Source: Candidatus Heimdallarchaeota archaeon (GTDB lineage: Archaea; Asgardarchaeota; Heimdallarchaeia; Heimdallarchaeales; Kariarchaeaceae). From it: 64,000 nucleotides of DNA. The translations under genes were made by a program, and so were the position numbers. The notes below the pieces were generated by a model. That model worked only from the letters and a program-made list of their open reading frames with translations. It did not search any database and had not been told where the DNA came from. Shown here piece after piece: positions 44,841 to 53,786 of the stretch; the first letter of the stretch is position 1, and each line of letters begins with the position of its first letter. Location: assembly GCA_015522385.1 (NCBI GenBank), contig WAMJ01000119.1:1-64000 (forward strand), read 5' to 3'.

Positions 44841-45533
44841 ATGACCATATTATTAGAGAAAAATGAAATCGTAGTACCTGGCCAAGTAGTGGCCAAAGAT
44901 GAGGACTACAGAATCGAAAGCGGAGTGTACCGAGACGGTAACCGATACATATCCCAGTACGTAGGCGTATTCATGGAGAGGAAAGGAAGTCTTCTTGTAC
45001 GGCCCCTGAGCGGAAACTACCTCCCAAAGGTAGGAGATATCGTCATTGGCATAGTTGAAGATGCGCTTCTGACATCATGGAAGGTGCAGGTTGGAGGACC
45101 TTACGTAGGTATACTCCTGGCATCGAACGCCACGGATAGGGACTTCGATCCAATCAAGGGAGATACGAGGAAGATCTTTGCTACAGGAGATGCAATTAAG
45201 GCAGAGATTGTCTCATTTGACCGAACCAGAGACCCTCAGCTCACTACGAAGAAACGGGGCTTAGGTAAGCTCGTTGGAGGTAGACTGATCGACGTAAGCC
45301 CCAATTACATCAAGCGTGTAATCGGGAGGAAGGGATCGATGGTCAATCTCATCAAGAAACACACGAACTGTGACATCGTTGTCGGATACAACGGTAGAAT
45401 ATGGATCAGCGGGAAATCCGTTGAAGACGAACTCCTTGCCATCTCCGCTATCAGGAGAGTAGAGCAAGAATCACACGTCGATGGCCTGACGAAGAGAATC
45501 GAACAGATGTTAGTGAACAGGACCTTCGAATGA
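44841..45533 (+). CDS. rrp4: Exosome complex RNA-binding subunit Rrp4
   Basis: A 230-residue cap protein of the archaeal exosome. It contains an N-terminal domain, an S1 domain (V-G-D-I-V-I-G-I-V-E-D...W-K-V-Q-V-G-G-P-Y) and a KH domain (V-I-G-R-K-G-S-M-V-N-L-I-K). It forms the RNA entry ring above Rrp41/Rrp42. The ATG at 44841 is taken because it lies just after the SBDS stop with a GGTG upstream; GTG at 44829 is in frame but overlaps SBDS. The next gene starts 15 bases after its stop. Confidence 0.95.
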   Translation: MTILLEKNEIVVPGQVVAKDEDYRIESGVYRDGNRYISQYVGVFMERKGSLLVRPLSGNYLPKVGDIVIGIVEDALLTSWKVQVGGPYVGILLASNATDRDFDPIKGDTRKIFATGDAIKAEIVSFDRTRDPQLTTKKRGLGKLVGGRLIDVSPNYIKRVIGRKGSMVNLIKKHTNCDIVVGYNGRIWISGKSVEDELLAISAIRRVEQESHVDGLTKRIEQMLVNRTFE

Positions 45534-45548
45534 CAAGAAGTGATTAGA

Positions 45549-46808
45549 ATGATAGATAACGAATTTATTAGATTAGACGGAAGAAAAACCACGGACCTCA
45601 GGGATTTGGAAATCGAGGTAGGTTTACTCGACAGGGCAGACGGATCAGCCCAAGTAAAGCTCGGAAAGAACATAGTTCTTGCCGCAGTAAATGGTCCCAT
45701 GGAACTCCACCCGAAGCACAGCTCAATGAGCCAGAAAGCGGTGGTCAGGGTCACCTACAGAATGATGCCATTCTCGGTAGAATATAGGAAGAATCCCTAT
45801 CCCTCAAGAAGGGAGAAAGAGATTTCTAAGGTTCTCTCAGATGCTTTTGAGAGTGTGGTTATAACAAAGATGTTTCCACGTGCAGCAATTGATGTACACG
45901 TTCAGATGATCCAGGCAGATGGAGGTTCAAGAACCGCTGCATCCATCGCCGTGAGCTCTGCTCTCGCCGATGCGGGTATCCCCATGCGGGCACTCATCGG
46001 TGGAATAGCCTCTGGTCTCTACGAGGACAGATGCTGTCTTGACCTTTCTGGGATCGAGGACAATGTCGGAAGTGGAGATATGCCAATACTCTACTCACCA
46101 GAGCTAGACGAGGTATCTCTCTTCCAGCTAGATGGTAGGTTCACCATGGAGCAGTTCAAGACCTGTTTCAACATGTCTGTGGATGCGATTAGTTTCATCG
46201 TCGACAAGCAGAAAGAAGCTCTTAGGGAGAAGTACCTATCTGTCAAGGAGAGGGTTCACCCAACCAAGCAGGAAGAGCCACAAATGCAGGAAGAACACGT
46301 GGAAGAGCCAGCGGAAGAACCAGTTGAGAAACCAGTGGAGGAAATTGTCGCCGAAAAACCAGCAGAGGTAAGGACATCGAGGTACCAACCACCAAAAGAT
46401 GTTGTTTCACCATCTGTAGAGGTCCCTGAGGAAGTTACCCCTGTTGAGGAGACTCCCACCGAGACCATCGTCGAGGAGACGGCAACTTTGGAGAATGAGA
46501 TCATCACTGAACCCGAGTATGTCCCAGAACCCGCAGAAGAACCAGAGCCAAGCTTCATCGAAGAGGACATCGTCATCGTGCCAATCGCTGAACCCTCAGA
46601 TGAAGAGGAACTTCTGGTAGCTGCCAATGAGGTCCCGGTAGAGAATACAGATACTGCTGCGATCGCAGAGGAGATCTCCAACAGGTACAGTCTTGATGTC
46701 AGTCTTGAATCAGACGATACCGAGGAGGACGAAGAGGCGAAGCGAATAGCCGAGAAGATCCAGAGAGATCTGGAAATTCAGGACTTTGAATTAGGAGATG
46801 ACGAATAA
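45549..46808 (+). CDS. rrp41: Exosome catalytic subunit Rrp41 with long acidic tail
   Basis: The first about 235 residues are a complete RNase PH-fold Rrp41, with L-D-G-R-K, the phosphate-binding region Q-A-D-G-G-S-R-T-A-A and the catalytic acid in G-S-G-D-M-P. The remaining about 180 residues are Glu/Pro/Val-rich, contain repeated E-E-P-x-E-x-P-x-E units, and are predicted disordered and strongly acidic. Normal archaeal Rrp41 ends near 245 residues. The ATG at 45549 follows AAGTGAT; GTG at 45540 is in frame. The tail ends in acidic helices (E-D-E-E-A-K-R-I-A-E-K-I-Q). The stop overlaps the rrp42 start by one base. Confidence 0.93.
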   Translation: MIDNEFIRLDGRKTTDLRDLEIEVGLLDRADGSAQVKLGKNIVLAAVNGPMELHPKHSSMSQKAVVRVTYRMMPFSVEYRKNPYPSRREKEISKVLSDAFESVVITKMFPRAAIDVHVQMIQADGGSRTAASIAVSSALADAGIPMRALIGGIASGLYEDRCCLDLSGIEDNVGSGDMPILYSPELDEVSLFQLDGRFTMEQFKTCFNMSVDAISFIVDKQKEALREKYLSVKERVHPTKQEEPQMQEEHVEEPAEEPVEKPVEEIVAEKPAEVRTSRYQPPKDVVSPSVEVPEEVTPVEETPTETIVEETATLENEIITEPEYVPEPAEEPEPSFIEEDIVIVPIAEPSDEEELLVAANEVPVENTDTAAIAEEISNRYSLDVSLESDDTEEDEEAKRIAEKIQRDLEIQDFELGDDE

Positions 46809-47620
46809 TGGGTGAAAGAGATATTATCGCTTCAGCAATGGAGAAATCGCACATTGAGAGTCTTCTGGAAAATGACAGAAGACTGGACGGAAGAACAAAG
46901 GACGAATTCAGGGAGATCAAGGTCAAAACAGGATTCGTCGAGAAGGCAGAGGGATCCGCCATGGTAGAGCTCGGGAAGACAAAGGTCATCGCGGGTGTGA
47001 AGATCATCCTCGGAAAACCCTATGATGATTATCCCAATAAGGGAACTCTCATCGTCTCTGCAGAGCTTAACCCAACAGCAGCCGTGAGGTACAGGATTGG
47101 ACCCCCTAGTGTTGAGACAATCGAGCTAGCCAGAGTTACAGACAGGTTGATCAGAGAGTCTGAATGCATCGATTTAGAGGATCTTTGCATTATCGAAGGA
47201 AAGACGGTCTACACAATCTTCGTGGACATCTACCCCATTGATCACAACGGAAATCTCCTAGACGCTTCCGCACTCGCAGCGGTGGCTGCACTAATGACTG
47301 CAAAAGTACCAGAGGCAAGGGTCAACGAAGACGAGAATGTTGAGTTATTGGATACCTACAGACCCTTGAAGATGAACAACATCCCGATCTCGGTTACGAC
47401 ACACAAGCTGGGCAATCACCTGTTTGTCGATCCTAACGCCAAGGAAGAGGCATCCTCCGATGCACGGATTACCTTTGGCTACACAGAGGAATTCATCAAC
47501 TCCGGTCAGAAAGGTGGGCAGGGAACCTTCACCAAGGCAGAGATTCTCGAGCTTGTGGAGAAGAACATGGAGTTATCAAAGAAGATCAGAGAGACCCTCA
47601 AGGAGCAATTAGCTCAATAG
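46808..47620 (+). CDS. rrp42: Exosome complex subunit Rrp42
   Basis: A 270-residue non-catalytic RNase PH-fold subunit that alternates with Rrp41 in the hexameric ring. Seen are L-D-G-R-T-K-D-E-F-R, S-A-M-V-E-L-G-K-T-K and the A-L-A-A-V-A-A-L-M-T helix; the active-site acid pair of Rrp41 is not present, as expected. The ATG overlaps the rrp41 TAA by one base. Length and sequence are normal, without a tail. Confidence 0.95.
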   Translation: MGERDIIASAMEKSHIESLLENDRRLDGRTKDEFREIKVKTGFVEKAEGSAMVELGKTKVIAGVKIILGKPYDDYPNKGTLIVSAELNPTAAVRYRIGPPSVETIELARVTDRLIRESECIDLEDLCIIEGKTVYTIFVDIYPIDHNGNLLDASALAAVAALMTAKVPEARVNEDENVELLDTYRPLKMNNIPISVTTHKLGNHLFVDPNAKEEASSDARITFGYTEEFINSGQKGGQGTFTKAEILELVEKNMELSKKIRETLKEQLAQ

Positions 47621-47714
47621 ACACGCGCTCATTCAAATTCTAGTGTATTCAACGAATCTGTTTTAAAGAAGAATTCTCATCGAGCAATTACAACAGTAAT
47701 AGTAGTTGGTGCAG

Positions 47715-47996
47715 ATGGTAACTCGAACAAAGAAGACTAAAAGTACAGCAAGATTTGGAACAAGGTACGGATCTAGGCTTAGGAAGGATGTACGTAAGAT
47801 TGAGGAGACCAGCAAGGTCTACCACAGGTGCCCAAGATGCAGAATGCTCAAGGTAAAGAAGGTTTCAGTTGGCATCTGGAAGTGCAGAAAGTGCGATTAT
47901 ACATACACAGGTGGTGCATGGCAACCCATCACTAATACCGGAAAGAGAATCAACAGAACAGCTGCACAAATTCAAGAAAGAAGATTCGAAGATTAA
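47715..47996 (+). CDS. rpl37ae: Large ribosomal subunit protein eL43 (L37Ae)
   Basis: A 93-residue zinc ribosomal protein. The ribbon is C-P-R-C and C-R-K-C about 15 residues apart, between R-F-G-x-R-Y-G-S-R-L-R and G-G-A-W-Q-P. The ATG at 47715 begins the conserved basic N-terminus; TTG 47706 is in frame. A TTTTAAAG box about 50 bases upstream may give it an additional promoter. The Brix gene starts 1 base after its stop. Confidence 0.93.
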   Translation: MVTRTKKTKSTARFGTRYGSRLRKDVRKIEETSKVYHRCPRCRMLKVKKVSVGIWKCRKCDYTYTGGAWQPITNTGKRINRTAAQIQERRFED

Positions 47997-47997
47997 T

Positions 47998-48528
47998 ATG
48001 CCCCAAACCTATTCCTTGGTAATTACTACTTCCCTGAAGACCAGCGAAACTGCACGCAGAGTAGCAAGGATATTTTCGCATTGTATCAAGGGGACTTTCA
48101 ACCTGAAACGAGGGAAGAAGACACTCGAGGATGTCATCGAGTTCATCGAGAAGCACGAGACGAGGAGGCTCATAATCATCAACCAGATGAAAAATGGAGA
48201 AGTCCTCGAACTCAAATTCTTCAGAATTAAGAAGGGAGTGGCGTATGAAGAACCCTTTAGGATCAGGATGTGGAACATCATCGACCACTACATTTACGGT
48301 TATCAATCAATTCCCACTCGTGCACCACTTTCGACTGGGGTGGAGTTTGCGAGGATGTTTCCAGATCTTACAGAGATCATGCAGGAGTACTTCGGACTGA
48401 TGGTCAACAAGTTTGGGGAGGTCTGGTTGATGGGTGATCAGACCGAGAAGGAGACTCTTATACAGTTCTTGGATCCAGTGAAGAAGTTGCCCTTCTTCTC
48501 GTGTAATCTCAGTGTCAGGAAGAAGTGA
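47998..48528 (+). CDS. Brix domain ribosome-biogenesis protein (Imp4-like)
   Basis: A 176-residue single Brix domain. Archaeal Brix proteins are IMP4/RPF1-like factors for pre-rRNA processing. Typical features are the N-terminal I-T-T-S-x-K-T-S strand, I-I-I-N-Q-M-K-N-G and H-Y-I-Y-G-Y. The ATG at 47998 follows the eL43 stop by one base; the upstream open frame is noise overlapping eL43. Its presence at the end of the exosome operon is usual for archaea. Confidence 0.88.
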   Translation: MPQTYSLVITTSLKTSETARRVARIFSHCIKGTFNLKRGKKTLEDVIEFIEKHETRRLIIINQMKNGEVLELKFFRIKKGVAYEEPFRIRMWNIIDHYIYGYQSIPTRAPLSTGVEFARMFPDLTEIMQEYFGLMVNKFGEVWLMGDQTEKETLIQFLDPVKKLPFFSCNLSVRKK

Positions 48529-48561
48529 AAATCCAATCAGATTTGCGAATACTTGATATAG

Positions 48562-49350
48562 ATGGAGATATTCAGTAGAGCTGTGAAATCTACTAGAACT
48601 ATCGTGGTGGATCTGTGGAAAACAGGAGCCCATGGAGCAGAAATCGGATTCAAGAAGAGTACACAACATCAAGCCAAATCAAGACAGTTCACTAAGGATA
48701 CTGACATCATCGGGGACATAAAGGAAGGGAAGGAAGAGAAGGGCTATGTAACATTTAGGGAGAATCCGTGGAAGGAGGAAATCCCCGCAAAGAAGCTTGT
48801 TATTAAATCCTTTACCCAGTCCATGAATTGGAAGGGGACGATGGAGGAGCTGATTGCCCGTGGAGTTGCCCAATCCATCTCGGCGGAAAAAGGTATGCCA
48901 TCCTTCATCATTAATATCTCCGGAGAGGAGTACATGATCCCGCTTGAGCGAGTGCAGCGTAGAGCCTCAATGAACAAGGCAATATACGCTCTCATAATCA
49001 TCGATGAGAAGACAAACGAAGCACACCCGTTCAGCATCGAGGAAAACAGGTTAACACTTGGAAGTGACTGGGATGTCTACGACATGCGTCGGAAGAAAAT
49101 TGCCAAAATCGATGGCTCGAAGTTTAATATCGGAGGAAAGTACACGATCGACATCGATGAGGAAGCACCGACCTACCATAAAAGGCTAGCGGATGTCTTG
49201 GTGCTGTTCAGTACGTCACTTCGATTCCTCGACGATGTGGAGGAAAAACTAAAGAAGACAGTGGAATATTTGGAGAAGTCTGACGAAGAGATCAAGCTGA
49301 CGAAAGAAGAAGCGATGCTGTTCATGAATCCACGACGAATCGCGGTCTGA
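48562..49350 (+). CDS. Unknown protein, possibly LURP-one-like
   Basis: A 262-residue soluble protein. A beta segment W-D-V-Y-D-M-R-R-K-K-I-A-K-I-D followed by K-F-N-I-G-G-K-Y-T-I-D-I is reminiscent of LOR/tubby-like barrels, while the C-terminal 60 residues are helical with heptads (V-E-E-K-L-K-K-T-V-E-Y-L-E-K). The resemblance is weak and I assign no function. It follows the Brix gene by 33 bases and may be at the end of the same transcript. Confidence 0.5.
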   Translation: MEIFSRAVKSTRTIVVDLWKTGAHGAEIGFKKSTQHQAKSRQFTKDTDIIGDIKEGKEEKGYVTFRENPWKEEIPAKKLVIKSFTQSMNWKGTMEELIARGVAQSISAEKGMPSFIINISGEEYMIPLERVQRRASMNKAIYALIIIDEKTNEAHPFSIEENRLTLGSDWDVYDMRRKKIAKIDGSKFNIGGKYTIDIDEEAPTYHKRLADVLVLFSTSLRFLDDVEEKLKKTVEYLEKSDEEIKLTKEEAMLFMNPRRIAV

Positions 49351-49390
49351 CAGAGCAATGTACGAATGTTTCTCGAAAGAATTTTGATCT

Positions 49391-50128
49391 GTGGATATAT
49401 TCTCACCTGTGTCGATTAGGTTAAGTAATATAACATGGATTGAGGCCGAGTCTCTTCTGGAAAAGTATGATACTGTAATTATGGCCCTTGGGGCGGGATC
49501 AAAGGAACACGGTCCTCACCTACCACTTGGTAATGACTTCATCTTAGCAGAGCGACTCCTCGATCGTGTAGCTGAGCGAGCAGAGGTTATGATCTTACCG
49601 ACATTGAACTACGGTCACTACCCCGCATTCACCGAGTACCCCATCTCAGTTAACCTCCGCTATGACACATTCCGGGAGGTCATAGTTGACATCGCGAGAT
49701 CACTGGCAGGTTTTGGGGTGAAGAAGTTCTATATACTCAACACAGGTGTATCCACCACACCACCCATCCGAGAGGCAGCAGCGATTGTAGATGGTGAGAT
49801 CGATCTCGAATATCTCGACCTCCTTGAATTCGATAAAACCCTACCTGAGGGACTGGAAGAACAGGAGGGAGGGACACACGCCGATGAACTTGAGACATCG
49901 ATGATGCTCTTTTTAGCACCCGAAGTGGTAGAGATTGAGAAAGCAGAGAAGGACTACGATCCACGTCAGGGCAGGCGTGGACTTACTCGGAATCCAAATA
50001 GTGCTGGCAACTATAGCAAGACGGGAGTTTATGGAGATCCAACACTTGCTTCTTACGAGAAGGGGGAGGTGGTTGTTAACCTACTCGTGGAGCATATTTT
50101 GAACCAGATACAGTCGATGGGTAGGTAA
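49391..50128 (+). CDS. Creatininase-family amidohydrolase
   Basis: A 245-residue metalloenzyme of the creatininase/ArfB/MftE family. Metal ligands and surroundings: G-S-K-E-H-G-P-H-L-P-L-G-N-D near residue 37, G-H-Y-P near 78, and the late G-G-T-H-A-D-E-L-E-T-S motif. Members act on creatinine, formamide intermediates of riboflavin/F420 synthesis, or mycofactocin precursors; in archaea the ArfB role is possible but not shown. GTG at 49391 is used. The PLP-enzyme gene follows after 9 bases. Confidence 0.82.
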   Translation: MDIFSPVSIRLSNITWIEAESLLEKYDTVIMALGAGSKEHGPHLPLGNDFILAERLLDRVAERAEVMILPTLNYGHYPAFTEYPISVNLRYDTFREVIVDIARSLAGFGVKKFYILNTGVSTTPPIREAAAIVDGEIDLEYLDLLEFDKTLPEGLEEQEGGTHADELETSMMLFLAPEVVEIEKAEKDYDPRQGRRGLTRNPNSAGNYSKTGVYGDPTLASYEKGEVVVNLLVEHILNQIQSMGR

Positions 50129-50137
50129 TATTATATT

Positions 50138-51229
50138 GTGTCTACACATATCGACTCAATGGAAGAGCTGAAGGACAGTAGCACCCACCTCAGTCATAAC
50201 CCCCCTCAAACCATGAAGGAGCAACTACTTGAGCTGGCAGATTATTTGGGAGAGGAGAAGGAGGATTACTACGGAAAAGGGAGGTACCTCGAAGACTTCG
50301 AAAAGGAAGTAGCTCAACTTCTAGGAAAGGAGGCTGCAGTATTCCTCATTTCAGGTACACTTGCTCTGCAGGTAGCGATGAGGATATGGTGTGAACGGAA
50401 GGGGAACTTCAGAGTGGCTTTCCATCCCGAGTCCCACATAGAGATGGCGCAGTACAATGGATACAATGTCATACACCACATACGCAGGGTGCAGTTTAGT
50501 GCTCCTGAAAGACTGAATAATAGACTGGTGACCCTCGATGATTTCAAGAATATCAAGGAGCCCATAGCAGTTGTTGTGATTGAGCTACCGCAGCGCTCAC
50601 TCGCGCAACTCCCGTCGTTCGAGGAACTCAAGGGAATAACCGACTGGTGCAGGGAGAAAGGGATCGCGACCATTCTGGACGGGGCTCGTCTGTGGGAGTC
50701 ACAACCATACCTTGGTAGATCACTGAGCGAGATCTGTGAGCTTTTTGACACGGTGTACGTCTCCTTCTACAAGGGACTAAATAACCTCGCAGGATGCGCC
50801 CTCTTGGGAGATCGGGACTTAATCAAAGAGACAAAAGTGTGGCAGAGGAGATCTGGGGCTGGACTAAAGACCCAGTTCCCATACGTCGTCTCCGCTAAGA
50901 TTGCCCTGAGCAGGAATCTTAAGAGGATACCCCTATACGTCGAAAGGGCGGGAGTCATCGCTTCCTTCTTCGAAGAGAGTTCCCATTTCACCGTTACCCC
51001 TTATCCCGTACACACCAATATGTTCAATGTCATTGTAGATGTCAACATCGAGGAATGTAAATCAGCTGTAATGAGATTTGCTAGGGACAGGGGTATATGG
51101 TTACTTAATCCTGTGCAGTCCTTCGTCGATCGCCATTCACAAGCCGAGATCACGATAGCGGAGAATGCCATGAGCAAGAGCATCGAAGAGTGGAAAGAAG
51201 TAATTAGAGCCTTTGACACCTATCTCTAG
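50138..51229 (+). CDS. PLP-dependent aminotransferase-fold enzyme, threonine aldolase-like
   Basis: A 363-residue fold-type I PLP enzyme. It has a glycine/threonine phosphate-binding loop S-G-T-L-A-L-Q, the cofactor-facing D-G-A-R-L-W near residue 188 and the Schiff-base lysine in S-F-Y-K-G-L-N-N. The D-G-A-R-L motif and S-x-x-K-G-x-N are those of L-threonine aldolase/beta-eliminating lyases, but the N-terminal 40 residues extend beyond the family. Starts with GTG 9 bases after the creatininase-family gene and shares a 4-base stop overlap with the uridine phosphorylase gene. Confidence 0.75.
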   Translation: MSTHIDSMEELKDSSTHLSHNPPQTMKEQLLELADYLGEEKEDYYGKGRYLEDFEKEVAQLLGKEAAVFLISGTLALQVAMRIWCERKGNFRVAFHPESHIEMAQYNGYNVIHHIRRVQFSAPERLNNRLVTLDDFKNIKEPIAVVVIELPQRSLAQLPSFEELKGITDWCREKGIATILDGARLWESQPYLGRSLSEICELFDTVYVSFYKGLNNLAGCALLGDRDLIKETKVWQRRSGAGLKTQFPYVVSAKIALSRNLKRIPLYVERAGVIASFFEESSHFTVTPYPVHTNMFNVIVDVNIEECKSAVMRFARDRGIWLLNPVQSFVDRHSQAEITIAENAMSKSIEEWKEVIRAFDTYL

Positions 51230-52035
51230 ATCCTGTCGTAAGCCTCTTCAAATAGAATACGAGTCGCCTCATTAGCTGCCTGTATCGCCCTCTCCTCACC
51301 CAGCGTAGCGAACTCATTCCGGGGTCTGCTGGCGTAGACTGTACAGACTGCACCAACCTCCATCTTAAAGATTGATCCGAGGACGAATAACAAACTCGCT
51401 TCCATCTCGAAATTCAGGACACCCGCTTTCGTCAGATCGTCAACTAAATTCTGTCGGTGGCTAGGGAGGTAGTCGTTCCATGCTGGTCTTCCCTGCCCGT
51501 TGTAGAAGGAAGAAGAGGAGGCAGTTATACCCACGTGGTAGGCAAGGTTATTCTCCTCACACGCCCTGACAAGGGCGTTCGTAACCTTACGCGAAGCGAC
51601 TGCTGGAAACGACTTCATTACGTAGTGATCACTTGTATCCTCCAATCTAACTGCAGCTTCCGATATTACTAGATCACCGAGTTCTATCTCTGGCTGTAGT
51701 GCACCACAAGAGCCGACACGTATGAGGTTCTCTATTCCCACATTCTTCAGCTCATTCATGGCGATCTCACAGGCCGCGGGACCGATTCCCGTAGATGTGA
51801 CTGAGATCGGTGCATCTCTGTACTTTCCCGAGAAAGAGACATACTGTCTGTAATCAGCTACCTGCTCATACATATCCCATTGCTCTGCAATCCTTATCGC
51901 CCTCTTAGGGTCTCCAGGAAGAAGGACAGTGGAGTTAAGATCACCAGGCTTCACCTTTAGGTGGTACTGTAGTCCCTCATCGGTTTCAATCTTTGTAGCA
52001 TCCAATCGATCGTTCACAGGGTAAATTCGAGCCAA
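51226..52035 (-). CDS. Uridine/purine nucleoside phosphorylase family protein
   Basis: A 269-residue PNP/UDP phosphorylase. The phosphate-binding V-L-L-P-G-D-P-K-R is near the N-terminus, T-S-T-G-I-G-P-A-A and R-V-G-S-C-G in the middle, and the N-F-E-M-E-A-S nucleoside site later. In the E. coli uridine phosphorylase (Udp) subfamily the reaction is uridine + phosphate to uracil + ribose-1-phosphate, and this sequence fits that subfamily better than adenosine/guanosine phosphorylases. ATG at 52035; a short promoter gap separates it from the divergent peptidase. Confidence 0.88.
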   Translation of the reverse strand: MARIYPVNDRLDATKIETDEGLQYHLKVKPGDLNSTVLLPGDPKRAIRIAEQWDMYEQVADYRQYVSFSGKYRDAPISVTSTGIGPAACEIAMNELKNVGIENLIRVGSCGALQPEIELGDLVISEAAVRLEDTSDHYVMKSFPAVASRKVTNALVRACEENNLAYHVGITASSSSFYNGQGRPAWNDYLPSHRQNLVDDLTKAGVLNFEMEASLLFVLGSIFKMEVGAVCTVYASRPRNEFATLGEERAIQAANEATRILFEEAYDRI

Positions 52036-52124
52036 TCGACTTAAATCTATCTACCCCGTACCTCAGGGCAGATACAAATGGATACCAGCACAAATATTAT
52101 CACTAAGTACCAGACGATATCCTC

Positions 52125-53786
52125 ATGAGTGAATTCGAAGATATCAAGGAACAATTTCTGAGGGGATGGGCAAACTACAACCCCTCATCAGCATTCTCTG
52201 CAGGAAGGAGAGAGTATGCAGGATTAGTTGGGGACAACAGGCAATCTAAGAGAGTAGCGTACAAGCTCTTTTTGAAAAACATGAAGAAGTCCTTGGATTC
52301 TATCGACTACGAGCACCTTGGAGAGGTGGAGAAGATGGACTACCTTCTTCTCGACAACAAGATCGATGCTGACCTGTTTATGATGGACGACATGGCATCT
52401 GAGATGTCGAACCCAATGACCTACACCGAAGCAGCGTTCATATTCGACTACCTCATGAAGGCCTATGCTCCCCTCGATCAGAGGATGAAGGAACTCGCTG
52501 CCTATCTCGGCCAGCTTCCTGAATACTATAACGTAGCAATCACGAACCTCAACCCTCAGGAGGTTGCTGTAGAGAACGCGACGATGGCGGCCTCCATGAT
52601 GAAGGGGATGATCCACTTTTTCAACAATCTTGAAGATGAGTGCAGGTACTTCGAGAAGGAAGATGACACGATCACCATGGATACAATGAAGGAACTCACA
52701 AAGATGAAAGAACTGGCCCTGTCTGCATTCAACAAGTACCTCAAATACCTTGAGGATAATATGGAGAACTTCAAGGGGAATTTCAGACTCGGCAAAGAAC
52801 GATACTCTAAGATGCTTCGGTCAATCGAGAGAGTAGATCTACCTGTCGAGAAAATCCTCGAAGCCGGGATGAAAAATTTGGAGCATAATCTTTCCGAGTT
52901 CAGGAAAGCAGCCTCTATGGTTGACCCTGACAGGGATCCGAAGGATATCCTCGAAGAAATCACAAAGGATCACCCAACTTCTGAGGAGTTGATAGATGTC
53001 ACACAGGGAATGCTTGAAGAGATCAGAACCTTCCTGAAGGAGAGTAAGTTTGTCTCTGTTCCGAGTGATGTCATGCCCAAGGTGATCTATACACCGAAGC
53101 CATTCAGGGAATGGGCTTTTGCGGCGATGGATACCCCAGGTGCCCTCGAGAAGAAAGCGACAGAAAGTTACTACTACGTCACCCCACCAGGTGAGGACTG
53201 GAAACCAGAAGAGCAGGAGGAGTGGCTTAGGCTATTCAACTACAGGCAATTACTTGACATCTCGGTCCACGAGTGCTTCCCGGGCCACTACCTGCACCAT
53301 CTCCACAATCAGAGGTCGACCTCCCTGATGGCAAAACTCTTCGGAGCATACCATTTCTGGGAGGGATATGCACTCTACGTCGAGGAGGCAATGTATCAGC
53401 ACGGCTTCCACAAGGACGACCCGAAGTACAGGATGATGCAGCTCATCGAAACTCTGATCAGAAATGTCAGGTTGATCTGCTCCATTCGCTACCACACAAC
53501 CGATGATTTCTCGGTTGAGGAGGCAACGAACCTATTCATGGAGAAGTGCTTCATGGGGAGGAAGCCAGCGGAATCCGAGGCAAAGCGCGGCACCTACGAC
53601 TGGGGTTACTTGAACTATGCCCTTGGCAAGCTAATGATTGAAAAGATGAAGAAGGACTACAAAGACGAAATGGGAGATGCATTCTCTGAGCTTGAATTCC
53701 ATGACAAGCTTCTGAGCTACGGAGCACCACCAATACCGATTCTGCGCAAATTTATGATTAAGAACGACACCGGCGAGATCCTCTAG
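52125..53786 (+). CDS. DUF885-family metallopeptidase-like protein
   Basis: A 553-residue soluble helical protein. The zinc site in the family is a variant of HExxH: here H-E-C-F-P-G-H-Y-L-H-H around residue 383, followed by the glutamate helix in F-W-E-G-Y-A-L-Y-V-E-E. Nearby Y-Y-Y-V-T-P-P and R-G-T-Y-D-W-G-Y-L-N-Y are also family features. Members are thought to be cytoplasmic carboxypeptidase-like enzymes, largely untested. CAAATATTATC is centred about 27 bases before the ATG. The stop shares CTAG with the convergent site-2 protease gene. Confidence 0.8.
   Translation: MSEFEDIKEQFLRGWANYNPSSAFSAGRREYAGLVGDNRQSKRVAYKLFLKNMKKSLDSIDYEHLGEVEKMDYLLLDNKIDADLFMMDDMASEMSNPMTYTEAAFIFDYLMKAYAPLDQRMKELAAYLGQLPEYYNVAITNLNPQEVAVENATMAASMMKGMIHFFNNLEDECRYFEKEDDTITMDTMKELTKMKELALSAFNKYLKYLEDNMENFKGNFRLGKERYSKMLRSIERVDLPVEKILEAGMKNLEHNLSEFRKAASMVDPDRDPKDILEEITKDHPTSEELIDVTQGMLEEIRTFLKESKFVSVPSDVMPKVIYTPKPFREWAFAAMDTPGALEKKATESYYYVTPPGEDWKPEEQEEWLRLFNYRQLLDISVHECFPGHYLHHLHNQRSTSLMAKLFGAYHFWEGYALYVEEAMYQHGFHKDDPKYRMMQLIETLIRNVRLICSIRYHTTDDFSVEEATNLFMEKCFMGRKPAESEAKRGTYDWGYLNYALGKLMIEKMKKDYKDEMGDAFSELEFHDKLLSYGAPPIPILRKFMIKNDTGEIL

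Noticed and set aside
46256..46681. Reverse-strand Ser/Gly/Thr-rich frame opposite the Rrp41 tail
   Set aside because: It is the mirror of the Glu/Pro codon repeats, not an independent gene.
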